Shown here piece after piece: positions 8,087 through 15,685 of a DNA stretch of 64,000 bases (position 1 is the stretch's first letter; each line of letters begins with the position of its first letter). Location: contig CAVYPZ010000007.1 of the NCBI GenBank assembly GCA_963770535.1, positions 682,001-746,000 of the forward strand, in the 5' to 3' direction. A program made the position numbers and the translations under genes. The notes under the pieces were generated by a model. That model searched no databases. It was not told where the DNA came from and worked only from the letters and a program-made list of their open reading frames with translations. The stretch is from RYN-230 sp963770535. Lineage in GTDB: Bacteria; Actinomycetota; Actinomycetes; Streptosporangiales; Streptosporangiaceae.

Positions 8087-8872
8087 ATGATGGACCAGGG
8101 GCCAGTGACCTACGACGCTGACGGCGCAGTCGCGACCGTCACGATGACCACGCCATCGCTCGACCTGGCGGCCAAGAATGCGCTGCTGGCGGCCGTCCAC
8201 CGGGCCAGGGGCGATGACGGGATCCGCGCCGTCGTGCTCACCGGCACTGGCCGGGTCTTCACCAACGGCCAGGATCTGGGCGAGCACGCCGATGCGCTGC
8301 GCAGCACCGGAGCGGCCGCCTTCGACACCATCAGCGCGCACTACAACCCGGTCGTGACCGCCCTGGCCACCATGCCCAAGCCGGTCCTGGCGGCAATCAA
8401 TGGCACCACTGCGGGCGCCGGGCTGGGCATCGCACTGGCCTGCGACCTGCGGATCGCTGCGGCCGGAGCCCGGTTCACCACCGCGTTCACCAGCATCGGG
8501 CTGGCTCCGGACTCGGGGCTGTCGGCCTCGCTGGCCCGGGCGGTCGGGACCGCCAGGGCCAGCGAGCTCATCATGCTCGCCGCGCCCTTTACCGCTGAGG
8601 ACGCCCTGAGCTGGGGCCTTGTCGGGCGGGTCGTGCCCCCCGGGGACCTGGCCGCCGCGGCACGCGAGATGGCTGCCCGGCTGGCCGCCGGGCCCACTCG
8701 CGCCTACGCGACCGCCAAACGTGCCATCAGGCAGGCATGGACTTCCTCCTGGCCGGAGGTGCTGACCGCGGAGGCACGCGATCAGGCGGCCCTGGGGGCG
8801 ACGGCGGACCACCGCGGCGCGGTGGATGCCTTCCTCGCCAAGCGGGCGCCCCGGTTTACCGGCCGGGACTGA
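8087..8872 (+). CDS. paaG: PaaG-like enoyl-CoA hydratase/isomerase
   Basis: 261 residues of the crotonase fold. In the paa pathway PaaG isomerises the ring epoxide to oxepin-CoA and later shifts double bonds. Visible: oxyanion-hole segments TGRVFTNGQDLGEH and INGTTAGAGLGIALACDLRIA, and GLAPDSGLSASL, where the Asp matches the catalytic aspartate position of PaaG rather than the paired glutamates of true hydratases. Assignment to PaaG rather than PaaF rests on this and on the setting beside paaZ. There is no clear Shine-Dalgarno and the first ATG is about 10 nt after a -10-like box, so the mRNA may be leaderless. Confidence 0.82.
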   Translation: MMDQGPVTYDADGAVATVTMTTPSLDLAAKNALLAAVHRARGDDGIRAVVLTGTGRVFTNGQDLGEHADALRSTGAAAFDTISAHYNPVVTALATMPKPVLAAINGTTAGAGLGIALACDLRIAAAGARFTTAFTSIGLAPDSGLSASLARAVGTARASELIMLAAPFTAEDALSWGLVGRVVPPGDLAAAAREMAARLAAGPTRAYATAKRAIRQAWTSSWPEVLTAEARDQAALGATADHRGAVDAFLAKRAPRFTGRD

Positions 8873-8970
8873 CGTCCGGCATCGATGCCGCGATCAGCCG
8901 ATGCCATGATCTCGGGGGACGTCCCGGTATCATCAAGCGCGCGTTCGGTCCTCCCACGGCAGGGGGTGCT

Positions 8971-9378
8971 GTGTCACGGCTGGGAGATGCGGCCGATCCG
9001 GTGATGGCCATGATGGCCGCGGACAGGGCGTCCCGTGCCCTCGGCATCGAACTGCTCGAATACGGTCCCGGGTGGGCTCGCACCCGGATGCTGATACGCG
9101 ACGACATGGTGAACGGGCACAGCATCAGCCACGGTGGCCTTATCTTCAGCCTGGCTGATACCGCCTTCGCCTGTGCCTGCAACAGCTGGGGGCCGCCGAC
9201 CGTGGCGGCGGGGTGCGACATCGTATTCGTGGCCGCGGCAAGGGCCGGCGATCAGCTTGAGGCATATGCGCGGGTCGTCACCCGGTATGGGCGCAGCGGG
9301 ATTTACGACGTGACAGTGCGGCGTGGCACCGAGGTGATCGCGGAGTTCCGCGGCCGCAGCCACCAGCTGAGAACCTGA
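8971..9378 (+). CDS. paaI: PaaI, hydroxyphenylacetyl-CoA thioesterase
   Basis: 135 residues, single hotdog domain. PaaI hydrolyses dead-end hydroxylated phenylacetyl-CoA to free CoA. Signature: NGHSISHGGLIFSLADTAFA, then ACNSWGPPTVAAGCDI. GTG at 8971 is chosen because AGGGGG lies just upstream and PaaI proteins start near here; an open frame reaching back to 8737 overlaps the preceding gene in another frame and is not credible. It follows the paaG-like gene by 98 nt and is probably co-transcribed. Confidence 0.93.
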   Translation: MSRLGDAADPVMAMMAADRASRALGIELLEYGPGWARTRMLIRDDMVNGHSISHGGLIFSLADTAFACACNSWGPPTVAAGCDIVFVAAARAGDQLEAYARVVTRYGRSGIYDVTVRRGTEVIAEFRGRSHQLRT

Positions 9379-9517
9379 CGAGCACTCTGGCGTGTCGGCG
9401 AATCTCAGGTGGCGTGGAGGACCCGGAAGCGCTGGCCGCCGCCTGATTCACTGGGTGATGTCCGGATCGGTGGGCCCGCGAGCAGGGCCTGGCCGCACTG
9501 GCGGGCAGACTGGGCCG

Positions 9518-10009
9518 ATGGAGATCCTGGAAACGCTGGACCTGGGCCGGGCCCGTGTGGCTGTCCGGCGCGCCACGGCCAGTGATGTGCCCGCGATCGT
9601 CGGCCTGCTGGCCGCCGACCAGCTCGGCGCCACGCGGGACGGCATCGGCTGCGCTGAGGACCTGGCCGCCTACCAGGCGGCCTTCGCGGCCATCGACCGC
9701 GATCCGGCGCACTTGCTGATCGTCGCGCAATCCGGCCACGACATCGTGGCCACGATGCAGCTGTCCTTCCTGCCCGGACTCGCCCGCCGTGGTGCCCTGC
9801 GGGCTCAGATCGAGGCCGTCCGGGTGCATGCGGCCTGCCGTAACCATGGCCTCGGCGCTGCCCTCTTCACCTGGGCGATCGGTGAATCCCGGCGGCGGCA
9901 CTGCGCGCTTGTGCAGCTCACGACCGACAAGTCCCGCGTCTCGGCGCACCGCTTCTACGAACGGCTCGGCTTCACCGCCACCCACGAAGGACTCAAACTC
10001 GCCCTCTGA
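9518..10009 (+). CDS. GNAT family N-acetyltransferase
   Basis: 163 residues. GNAT proteins transfer acetyl from acetyl-CoA to small molecules or proteins. The acetyl-CoA binding region is visible near residues 105-120 (EAVRVHAACRNHGLGAALFTW, a variant of the R/Q-x-x-G-x-G/A loop), followed by the C-terminal motif TTDKSRVSAHRFYERLGF. ATG at 9518 is taken because the homologous part begins MEILETLDL; the open frame starts at 9392. The substrate cannot be predicted. Confidence 0.85.
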   Translation: MEILETLDLGRARVAVRRATASDVPAIVGLLAADQLGATRDGIGCAEDLAAYQAAFAAIDRDPAHLLIVAQSGHDIVATMQLSFLPGLARRGALRAQIEAVRVHAACRNHGLGAALFTWAIGESRRRHCALVQLTTDKSRVSAHRFYERLGFTATHEGLKLAL

Positions 10010-10148
10010 ACGGCAGCACGCCGACCTGGGCGACGTGAACTGGAACCAGGGCCAGCGTCCTGTGCTGCCGCTGGGCGGGCTTGGCCCGGGTGCCGGGCTT
10101 TGGCGGACGGTGCTTCCTGGTGGTGGCCGGTGCTCGTATAGTGACGCC

Positions 10149-10853
10149 ATGCCTGCTGGGGGGCCCGGTGCGTGCGGGCCGGTGACGTCGGTCGCGGAAG
10201 CTATAGCGCGCATGGAGGCAATCGGGGCATCTGTGCCGGCTGGGGATGGGCTGGGCTGCTTCAACCGCATGTACCTCGAGGTGACCAGGCAGGTGGATCG
10301 TAGCCTGGGCGCCGGGTTCTTCGCCGATCCGGCGTTCATGACGCAGCTCGATGTCACCTTCGCGAACCTGTATTTCGCGGCAGTGGATGCCGCGGGTAAC
10401 CCTGCTGCGGCGCCACTGGCCTGGCGGCCGCTCATCGAGCACCGCGCGCAGCCCGGGATCGAGCCGGTCCAATTCGCGCTGGCTGGCATGAACGCCCACA
10501 TCAACCACGACCTGCCGCTCGCGGTGACCGGCGCCTGCACCGCTTTGGCCACGTCCCCGTCCGCGGGCGCGCATCCAGCTGACTACCAGAAGGTGGACCA
10601 GCTGCTGGATGCCGAGGAGCAGTCCGTGCGGCAATCCTTTGAATCCGCACCCGAGCTTGCCGTTGACCGCCATCTGCAGGCCGTGGACAATCTCATCGCC
10701 TCATGGTCGATCAACTCCGCCCGCGACCTCGCCTGGACCAACAGCCTCCTGCTGTGGGAAGTCCGCGCTGACCCCCTTGCGCGCGGCCTGCTGTGCGGCA
10801 GCCTGGCTGCCGCCGCCGCGGCGGCCAGCCGCATGCTGCTCGTCACTGTCTGA
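10149..10853 (+). CDS. DUF5995-like protein of unknown function
   Basis: 234 residues, soluble, with no signal peptide or membrane segment. It resembles the actinobacterial DUF5995 family: CFNRMYLEVTRQVD near residue 40, LAWRPLIEHR, then the conserved FALAGMNAHINHDLPLAV, whose His/Asn/Asp residues could bind a metal, and a C-terminal LAWTNSLLLWEVR. ATG at 10149 fits where similar proteins begin; the ribosome site is weak. No function is known and the neighbours give no hint. Confidence 0.72.
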   Translation: MPAGGPGACGPVTSVAEAIARMEAIGASVPAGDGLGCFNRMYLEVTRQVDRSLGAGFFADPAFMTQLDVTFANLYFAAVDAAGNPAAAPLAWRPLIEHRAQPGIEPVQFALAGMNAHINHDLPLAVTGACTALATSPSAGAHPADYQKVDQLLDAEEQSVRQSFESAPELAVDRHLQAVDNLIASWSINSARDLAWTNSLLLWEVRADPLARGLLCGSLAAAAAAASRMLLVTV

Positions 10854-11060
10854 ACGACTTCCACGCCCCCGCCGCTATCCCAGCCGGCCACCAGGACCTT
10901 CATGACGCCATTCCCCGTGAGTCCCAGCCGCCGCCTCCCGCGGACAACCAGCTCACCTGCCAGTCTCGAAGGGATACCGGCGCCGGCCAGGGTGGCTAGC
11001 ATGGTCGGCGCCCGGGTGTTAACACGACAGCACCCTCGGCCGGGAGGCAGGGAAGGTGTC

Positions 11061-11549
11061 ATGGCGGTATCGCTTGATGTGGTCGCACTGGACAAACCGG
11101 AGGACGTGAACGTCATCGTCGGCCAGGCGCATTTCATCAAGACGGTCGAGGATCTGCACGAGGCGCTGGCCGGGGTGAGCCCGCATCTTCGCTTCGGCAT
11201 CGCGTTCTGCGAGGCCTCAGGCGCCTGCCTGATCCGGAGGTCGGGGAATGACCAGGAGCTGACCGGCCTCGCGGTCGCGGCCGCCGAGGCGATCAGCGCC
11301 GGGCACGTGTTCGTGATCATGCTCAGTGATGGTTTTCCCGTCAACGTGATGAACCCGGTCAAGGCGGTCCCTGAGGTGTGCACGATCTTCTGCGCCACCG
11401 CCAACCCGGTAGAGGTCCTCGTCGCGAGCACCAGCCGCGGCCGCGGCGTCGCAGGGGTGGTCGACGGCTCACCCCCCGTCGGTGTCGAGACTGATACCGA
11501 TGTGGCGGCCCGGCACCGGCTGCTGCGTGAGATCGGCTACAAGCTGTGA
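11061..11549 (+). CDS. Adenosine-specific kinase-like protein (DUF355 family)
   Basis: 162 residues, close to the usual length of this single-domain family (adenosine-specific kinase, PF04008). Family stretches are clear: GQAHFIKTVEDLHEALAGV, FGIAFCEASGACLIRRSGND, AISAGHVFVIML, TIFCATANPVEVLVA and GRGVAGVVDG. ATG at 11061 is preceded by GGGAGG and GGAAGG. The family is best known from archaea and thermophiles; its true physiological role is uncertain. No operon partner is evident. Confidence 0.85.
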   Translation: MAVSLDVVALDKPEDVNVIVGQAHFIKTVEDLHEALAGVSPHLRFGIAFCEASGACLIRRSGNDQELTGLAVAAAEAISAGHVFVIMLSDGFPVNVMNPVKAVPEVCTIFCATANPVEVLVASTSRGRGVAGVVDGSPPVGVETDTDVAARHRLLREIGYKL

Positions 11550-11654
11550 GTTCCGCAGCTCCCAGGCGCAGGTGAGATCCGGCACCGCGTCGCGGGCCGG
11601 TGCTGACCGGGCCAGGCTGGTAACCGCCGGGGGGCGGGCACGCTGGCCTGACGG

Positions 11655-12515
11655 CTAGGAGGCGGCCGGCCCACCATCGGCCTGCCAGACGGCCCGGACC
11701 CCGCCCGCTTCCGCAGCGGCCTGTGCCCGCCCGGCCGTCGCCGCTGCCGCCCGGCGCGACACGTCAAGCACGTTGCGCCCGATAGCGTGCATGGCCGCAC
11801 GATCCGGCTGCACAAGCACCACACGGGCTCCGGCCGCCGTAAGCGCGGCAGCCTGCCTGCGGGGGCTGGTCATGTGGCCGAGGCCCTTGGCCACCGGCGC
11901 CACGATAACTATCCGCTCGTATCCGCCCGCCAGATCGGCGTTGGCTATCGAGCGCACCCCGCCATCCACGAAACGACGGTCCCCGATGGTGACCGGCGGC
12001 CAGACTCCGGGCACCGCGCAGCTGGCGCCAACCGCATCCACCAGGCCGGCGTCACCACCGGAATCAAACACCACGAACTCGCCGGTGCGCGCGTCCACGG
12101 CGGTCACCTTGAAGGCCCTGGCGGGCCAGTCACCAGCGGGCAGCCGAGCCTCGATTACCTTGCGCCGGGCGGCCTCGGACATGGTGCGCGCGGCCAGCGC
12201 CCAGCTGCCGATCCGCGCCCGCGCCCGCACCGGGTCCCGGCTGGTGCTCATGACCCACAGCAGCCTGCCGATGACACCCCAGCCCATCCGGGCCGCGGGC
12301 TCGGGAACCGGCGGCGCGAGCTGGGCCTGGTACAGCGCCTCAAGCTCCTGCCCGGAGGTTATGTCAGCGCCGACAACCGAGCCCGCCGATGTCCCGATGA
12401 TCACGTCAGCTGCGGCCAGGTCGATGCCCAGTGCGGCCAGCCCGGCGATCACGCCGATTTCCCAGGCAATGCCGGTCACACCGCCGCCACCCAGAACAAG
12501 CGCGCGTCTGTCCAT
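11655..12515 (-). CDS. Patatin-like phospholipase
   Basis: 286 residues. Serine lipid acyl hydrolase with a Ser-Asp dyad. All three patatin blocks are visible: the glycine-rich oxyanion loop LVLGGGGVTGIAWEIG at the N-terminus, the nucleophile elbow IIGTSAGSVVGA near residue 43, and the catalytic Asp in RRFVDGGVRS near residue 188. There is no signal peptide, so it is probably cytosolic. Stand-alone gene, convergent with the adenosine-kinase-like gene. Confidence 0.93.
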   Translation of the reverse strand: MDRRALVLGGGGVTGIAWEIGVIAGLAALGIDLAAADVIIGTSAGSVVGADITSGQELEALYQAQLAPPVPEPAARMGWGVIGRLLWVMSTSRDPVRARARIGSWALAARTMSEAARRKVIEARLPAGDWPARAFKVTAVDARTGEFVVFDSGGDAGLVDAVGASCAVPGVWPPVTIGDRRFVDGGVRSIANADLAGGYERIVIVAPVAKGLGHMTSPRRQAAALTAAGARVVLVQPDRAAMHAIGRNVLDVSRRAAAATAGRAQAAAEAGGVRAVWQADGGPAAS

Positions 12516-12575
12516 GATTGTGTTCTATACCCATCCGGACCCCGGCCGGGCAGGCACGCGAGCTGGCCGCTGTCG

Positions 12576-15356
12576 TTAGGGGATCAGGCCCAGCTGCCGC
12601 GCCCGGGCCACAGCCTCGGTGCGGTTGGCCGCGCCCAGCTTGCCCAGCACGTGGCCGACGTGTTTCTTGACCGTGTCCAGGGAGACCACCAGGTCCCGGG
12701 CGATGGCCTGGTTCGGGCTGCCCTTGGCGAGCATGGCCAGCACCTCCAGCTCACGGCCGGTCAGCTGCTCGACGATGCCCGGCACCATCGTGGCCCGTGG
12801 AACCGGAGCCGCGGAGGCGGGCCCGGTGTCGAAGGCGCGCTGCAGCCGGGCCAGGCAGCCGAATGGGACGCGGCGGCCTCCGGCGTGTTCCGCCCGCTGG
12901 CGCACGATCAGCCGGCCGAGCAGCGCGGCCATCGGCGGCCCCTCGTCGGCGAAGACGCGGATGTAACCCTGCGGGCACGCCAGCGCGAGGGCGCCGGCCA
13001 GCGCCGTCACCGCGCCGGGCTCATCACCCCCGGCCGCTAGCGCCAGCGCCCGCAGCGCTCCCGTCTCGATGAGACTGCCCACCCGGTCTTGGGCCACGGC
13101 CGCCGCGTGCAGCCGGTCCAGCAGCGACAGGGCCTGGCCGGCACGCCCCTGAGCCAGCAGGACGCGCGCCAGCACCAGGTGGCCTGGTTCCCGTGGGTAG
13201 TCCGGATCGTCGTCGGTGCGCAGACCGGATTCGAGGGTCCAGCGTTCGGCTCCGGCCAGGTCGCCCTGGGTCAGCAGCAACCGGGCCCGGTGCGCCGGAA
13301 CTGGATTGACCAGCCCCGGTGGCCCCGGGGCGGCCTGCACTGCTTCGCCGATCGCCGCTAGCGCACCCGACGGGTCGCCAGTGGCCTGCCGGGCCCAGGC
13401 CAGCGTGGTCAGGCCCGCGGCCAGCGGCACCGTGTACACGAACGAGCGGCACAGCGCGACGCCCTCGCTGACGTGCCGCAGCGCACCGTCCAGATCGCTG
13501 CGCTGGTAGGCGACCTCGGCCAGCCCGACATGGGCTGGGCCGGCGGCCGGCAGTGGCGCCTGGCCCCCCGCGGCCGCGGCTTCCAGCGCTTCCTCGCAGG
13601 TCCGCGCGACCGCGTCCAGCCGTCCCTGCGCCTGCTGGACCCGGCCCAGCTCATAGCTGGCCCATGCGCGCCAGGTCGGCAGGCCGGCTGCCTGCCTCCC
13701 GGCGATCGCGTCGGTGAACGCGCGTTCGGCTTCGGCCAGCTGGCCGCCGAGCCACGCCGCGACCCCCAGTTGTCCCTCCGCGATAGATCGCAGCAGCCAC
13801 TCGCCGTCCCGGCTTTCGGACAGGCTTTGCGAGGCGAATTCGGCGGTGCCAGTCATGTCACCCCGGAGCTGGGCCAGATAGCCATGCAGGAGCGCGATCG
13901 TGGCGGGCACATTGGCCAGCAGGCTGCGGGCCGGGCCAGTCGTCGGCTCGAACGGCTCCTCCGTCCCGTCCGGGTAGGCTGCCTCCGCCGCCTCAGCCAG
14001 CTGCTGCGCCGCGGCCAGGCGGCCGCTGGTGGCCATCGGGATCGCCTCCGCCAGCAGCAGCCGTGGCCGGGACCGGACCAGGCCGGCGGGCAGTCCGGCC
14101 AGCCACCGCTGAACCGTCACCGCTTCGCCGCGCTGACTGTGCACCGCGTCGAAGTTCTGCTCGATCAGCTGCGCGGCCCAGGTCATCTCGCCAGCGGCCA
14201 CCGCGTGCCGGATCGCGTCATCGACCAGCCCGTGCTCCGCGGCCCAGGTCGCAGCGTTGCGCTGCAGTTGCGCCACCTGCCCAGGGCGCTCGGCCTGCAG
14301 CCGGGCGCGAAGCAGGTCGGCGAACAGGTGGTGGTAGCGCCACCAGCCGCGCACCTCATCCAGCGGCACCAGGAACAGGCCAGCCGCCTCGATCTGTTCC
14401 AGCATCACCTGGCTGTCGGTGCGGCCGGTGACCGCATCGCACAATTCTCCCGACATCCGCCCCAGCAGCGAGGTCTGCAGCAGGAAGGTGCGGACCGGCT
14501 CGGGCTGCCGCTCGAGCACCTCCTCGGCCAGGAAGTCCAGCACGTAGCGGTTGCTGCCGGTGAACGCGGCCACGAACCCGGCCACGTCGTCCTGCCCGCG
14601 CAGCGACAGGCCGGCGAGCTGGAGGCCAGCGGCCCAGCCTTCGGTGCGGCCGGTCAGCGCGGCCACGGCCGTGTCCGGCAGGCCGCCTGCGGGGCCCGCC
14701 CCCACCTGGGCCAGCAGTCCCGCTGCCTCACCCGCCGTGAACCGCAGATCGGCGGCGCGGAGTTCGGCCAGCTGCCCGCGGGCCCGCAGCCGGGCCAGTG
14801 CCAGCGGCGGGTCGGCGCGGCTGGCCAGCACCAGGTGCAACTCGGGCGACCGGTGTTCCAGCAGGAACTCGACCGACCCGTGTACGGCCGGGGACTGGAT
14901 GACGTGGTAGTCGTCGAGAATCAGCACCCCATCGGCACGGGGGTCGGCGGCCAGCTCGTTGATCAGCGTGGTCACGAGCGGCTCGAAGGAAGCGGGTGCG
15001 GGCGGGCCGAGAAGCGGGCCCAGCCGCCCATCGAGGCCCGGGCGCACCCGGTCCATCGCGGCCACCGCATGACGCCAGAACCGGGCCGGGTCGTTGTCCC
15101 CGCTGTCCAGCGACAGCCACGCCGTCCGGGGCGGGCGGCGCTCGGCCCAGTCGGCCAGCAGCGCCGTCTTGCCGTAGCCGGCTGGTGCACAGACCAGGAC
15201 CAGCCCGTGCCCCAGGCTTTCATCGAGCCGGTCCGTCAGCCGCGGGCGCGGAACCTGTCCAGGCCGCGATCCGGGCAGGTGCAGCTTCGTGGCCAGCAGG
15301 GCATCGCGCTCCGCTGCCCCAGCCTGGGCCGGCGCTGCCGCGGAGGACTCAGCCAT
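12576..15356 (-). CDS. LAL/MalT-type LuxR family transcriptional regulator
   Basis: 926 residues. An N-terminal STAND ATPase (Walker A CAPAGYGKTALLADW near residue 60; a Walker-B-like segment GVLILDDYHVI), a long TPR-like helical middle, and a C-terminal LuxR HTH (LTGRELEVLAMLAKGSPNQ, then VSLDTVKKHVGHVLGKL). These proteins activate transcription when ATP and an inducer are bound; MalT senses maltotriose. It is divergent from the GH65 phosphorylase gene, so control of that operon is likely but inferred. ATG at 15356 (MAESSAAAP) is preferred; the open frame reaches 15575. It has a close paralogue at 41379-44147. Confidence 0.92.
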   Translation of the reverse strand: MAESSAAAPAQAGAAERDALLATKLHLPGSRPGQVPRPRLTDRLDESLGHGLVLVCAPAGYGKTALLADWAERRPPRTAWLSLDSGDNDPARFWRHAVAAMDRVRPGLDGRLGPLLGPPAPASFEPLVTTLINELAADPRADGVLILDDYHVIQSPAVHGSVEFLLEHRSPELHLVLASRADPPLALARLRARGQLAELRAADLRFTAGEAAGLLAQVGAGPAGGLPDTAVAALTGRTEGWAAGLQLAGLSLRGQDDVAGFVAAFTGSNRYVLDFLAEEVLERQPEPVRTFLLQTSLLGRMSGELCDAVTGRTDSQVMLEQIEAAGLFLVPLDEVRGWWRYHHLFADLLRARLQAERPGQVAQLQRNAATWAAEHGLVDDAIRHAVAAGEMTWAAQLIEQNFDAVHSQRGEAVTVQRWLAGLPAGLVRSRPRLLLAEAIPMATSGRLAAAQQLAEAAEAAYPDGTEEPFEPTTGPARSLLANVPATIALLHGYLAQLRGDMTGTAEFASQSLSESRDGEWLLRSIAEGQLGVAAWLGGQLAEAERAFTDAIAGRQAAGLPTWRAWASYELGRVQQAQGRLDAVARTCEEALEAAAAGGQAPLPAAGPAHVGLAEVAYQRSDLDGALRHVSEGVALCRSFVYTVPLAAGLTTLAWARQATGDPSGALAAIGEAVQAAPGPPGLVNPVPAHRARLLLTQGDLAGAERWTLESGLRTDDDPDYPREPGHLVLARVLLAQGRAGQALSLLDRLHAAAVAQDRVGSLIETGALRALALAAGGDEPGAVTALAGALALACPQGYIRVFADEGPPMAALLGRLIVRQRAEHAGGRRVPFGCLARLQRAFDTGPASAAPVPRATMVPGIVEQLTGRELEVLAMLAKGSPNQAIARDLVVSLDTVKKHVGHVLGKLGAANRTEAVARARQLGLIP

Positions 15357-15685
15357 CGCTAACCCGCACGCCCTGCGCCTCCCGTCTCCCGCTGGCCGCT
15401 GGACGGATTCGCTGACTCTGCTGGCCGCCGCAGTTACGGCAGCATGGAGGCCAGCCTTAACTGCCCTTCCCAGGCATTTCGCCGCATAACCCTTACCCGG
15501 GCCCCTGGGCCCCTGGCCGCAATGGATTATCCCGCACGGCGGCACAATCACCGTGGACGGTGCTAATAGGTGCATCTTCGCGGACTACTCTCAGCCCCCG
15601 GGGCGCACCGTCTGCCCGCACCAAGCCGCCCCTTCGCGCGATGGTGCAGGCGCGGCGGGCTGGGTACACCCTCCAGGAGGGTGCC
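15357..15685. other. Divergent control region between LAL regulator and GH65 gene
   Basis: 329 bp without a gene. It holds a tandem 8-bp repeat GGGCCCCT twice (15499-15514) and must contain promoters for both flanking genes. I could not recognise a MalT-box array or a clear -35/-10 pair. Confidence 0.5.

Noticed and set aside
8012..8812. In-frame N-terminal extension of paaZ to 946 residues
   Set aside because: It overlaps the well-supported paaG-like gene on the other strand, and PaaZ is complete from ATG 8011 with a ribosome site.
13473..15362. A 629-codon open frame opposite the first LAL regulator
   Set aside because: Antisense frame produced by GC bias; no ribosome site, low-complexity Gly/Arg/Gln composition and no recognisable motif.
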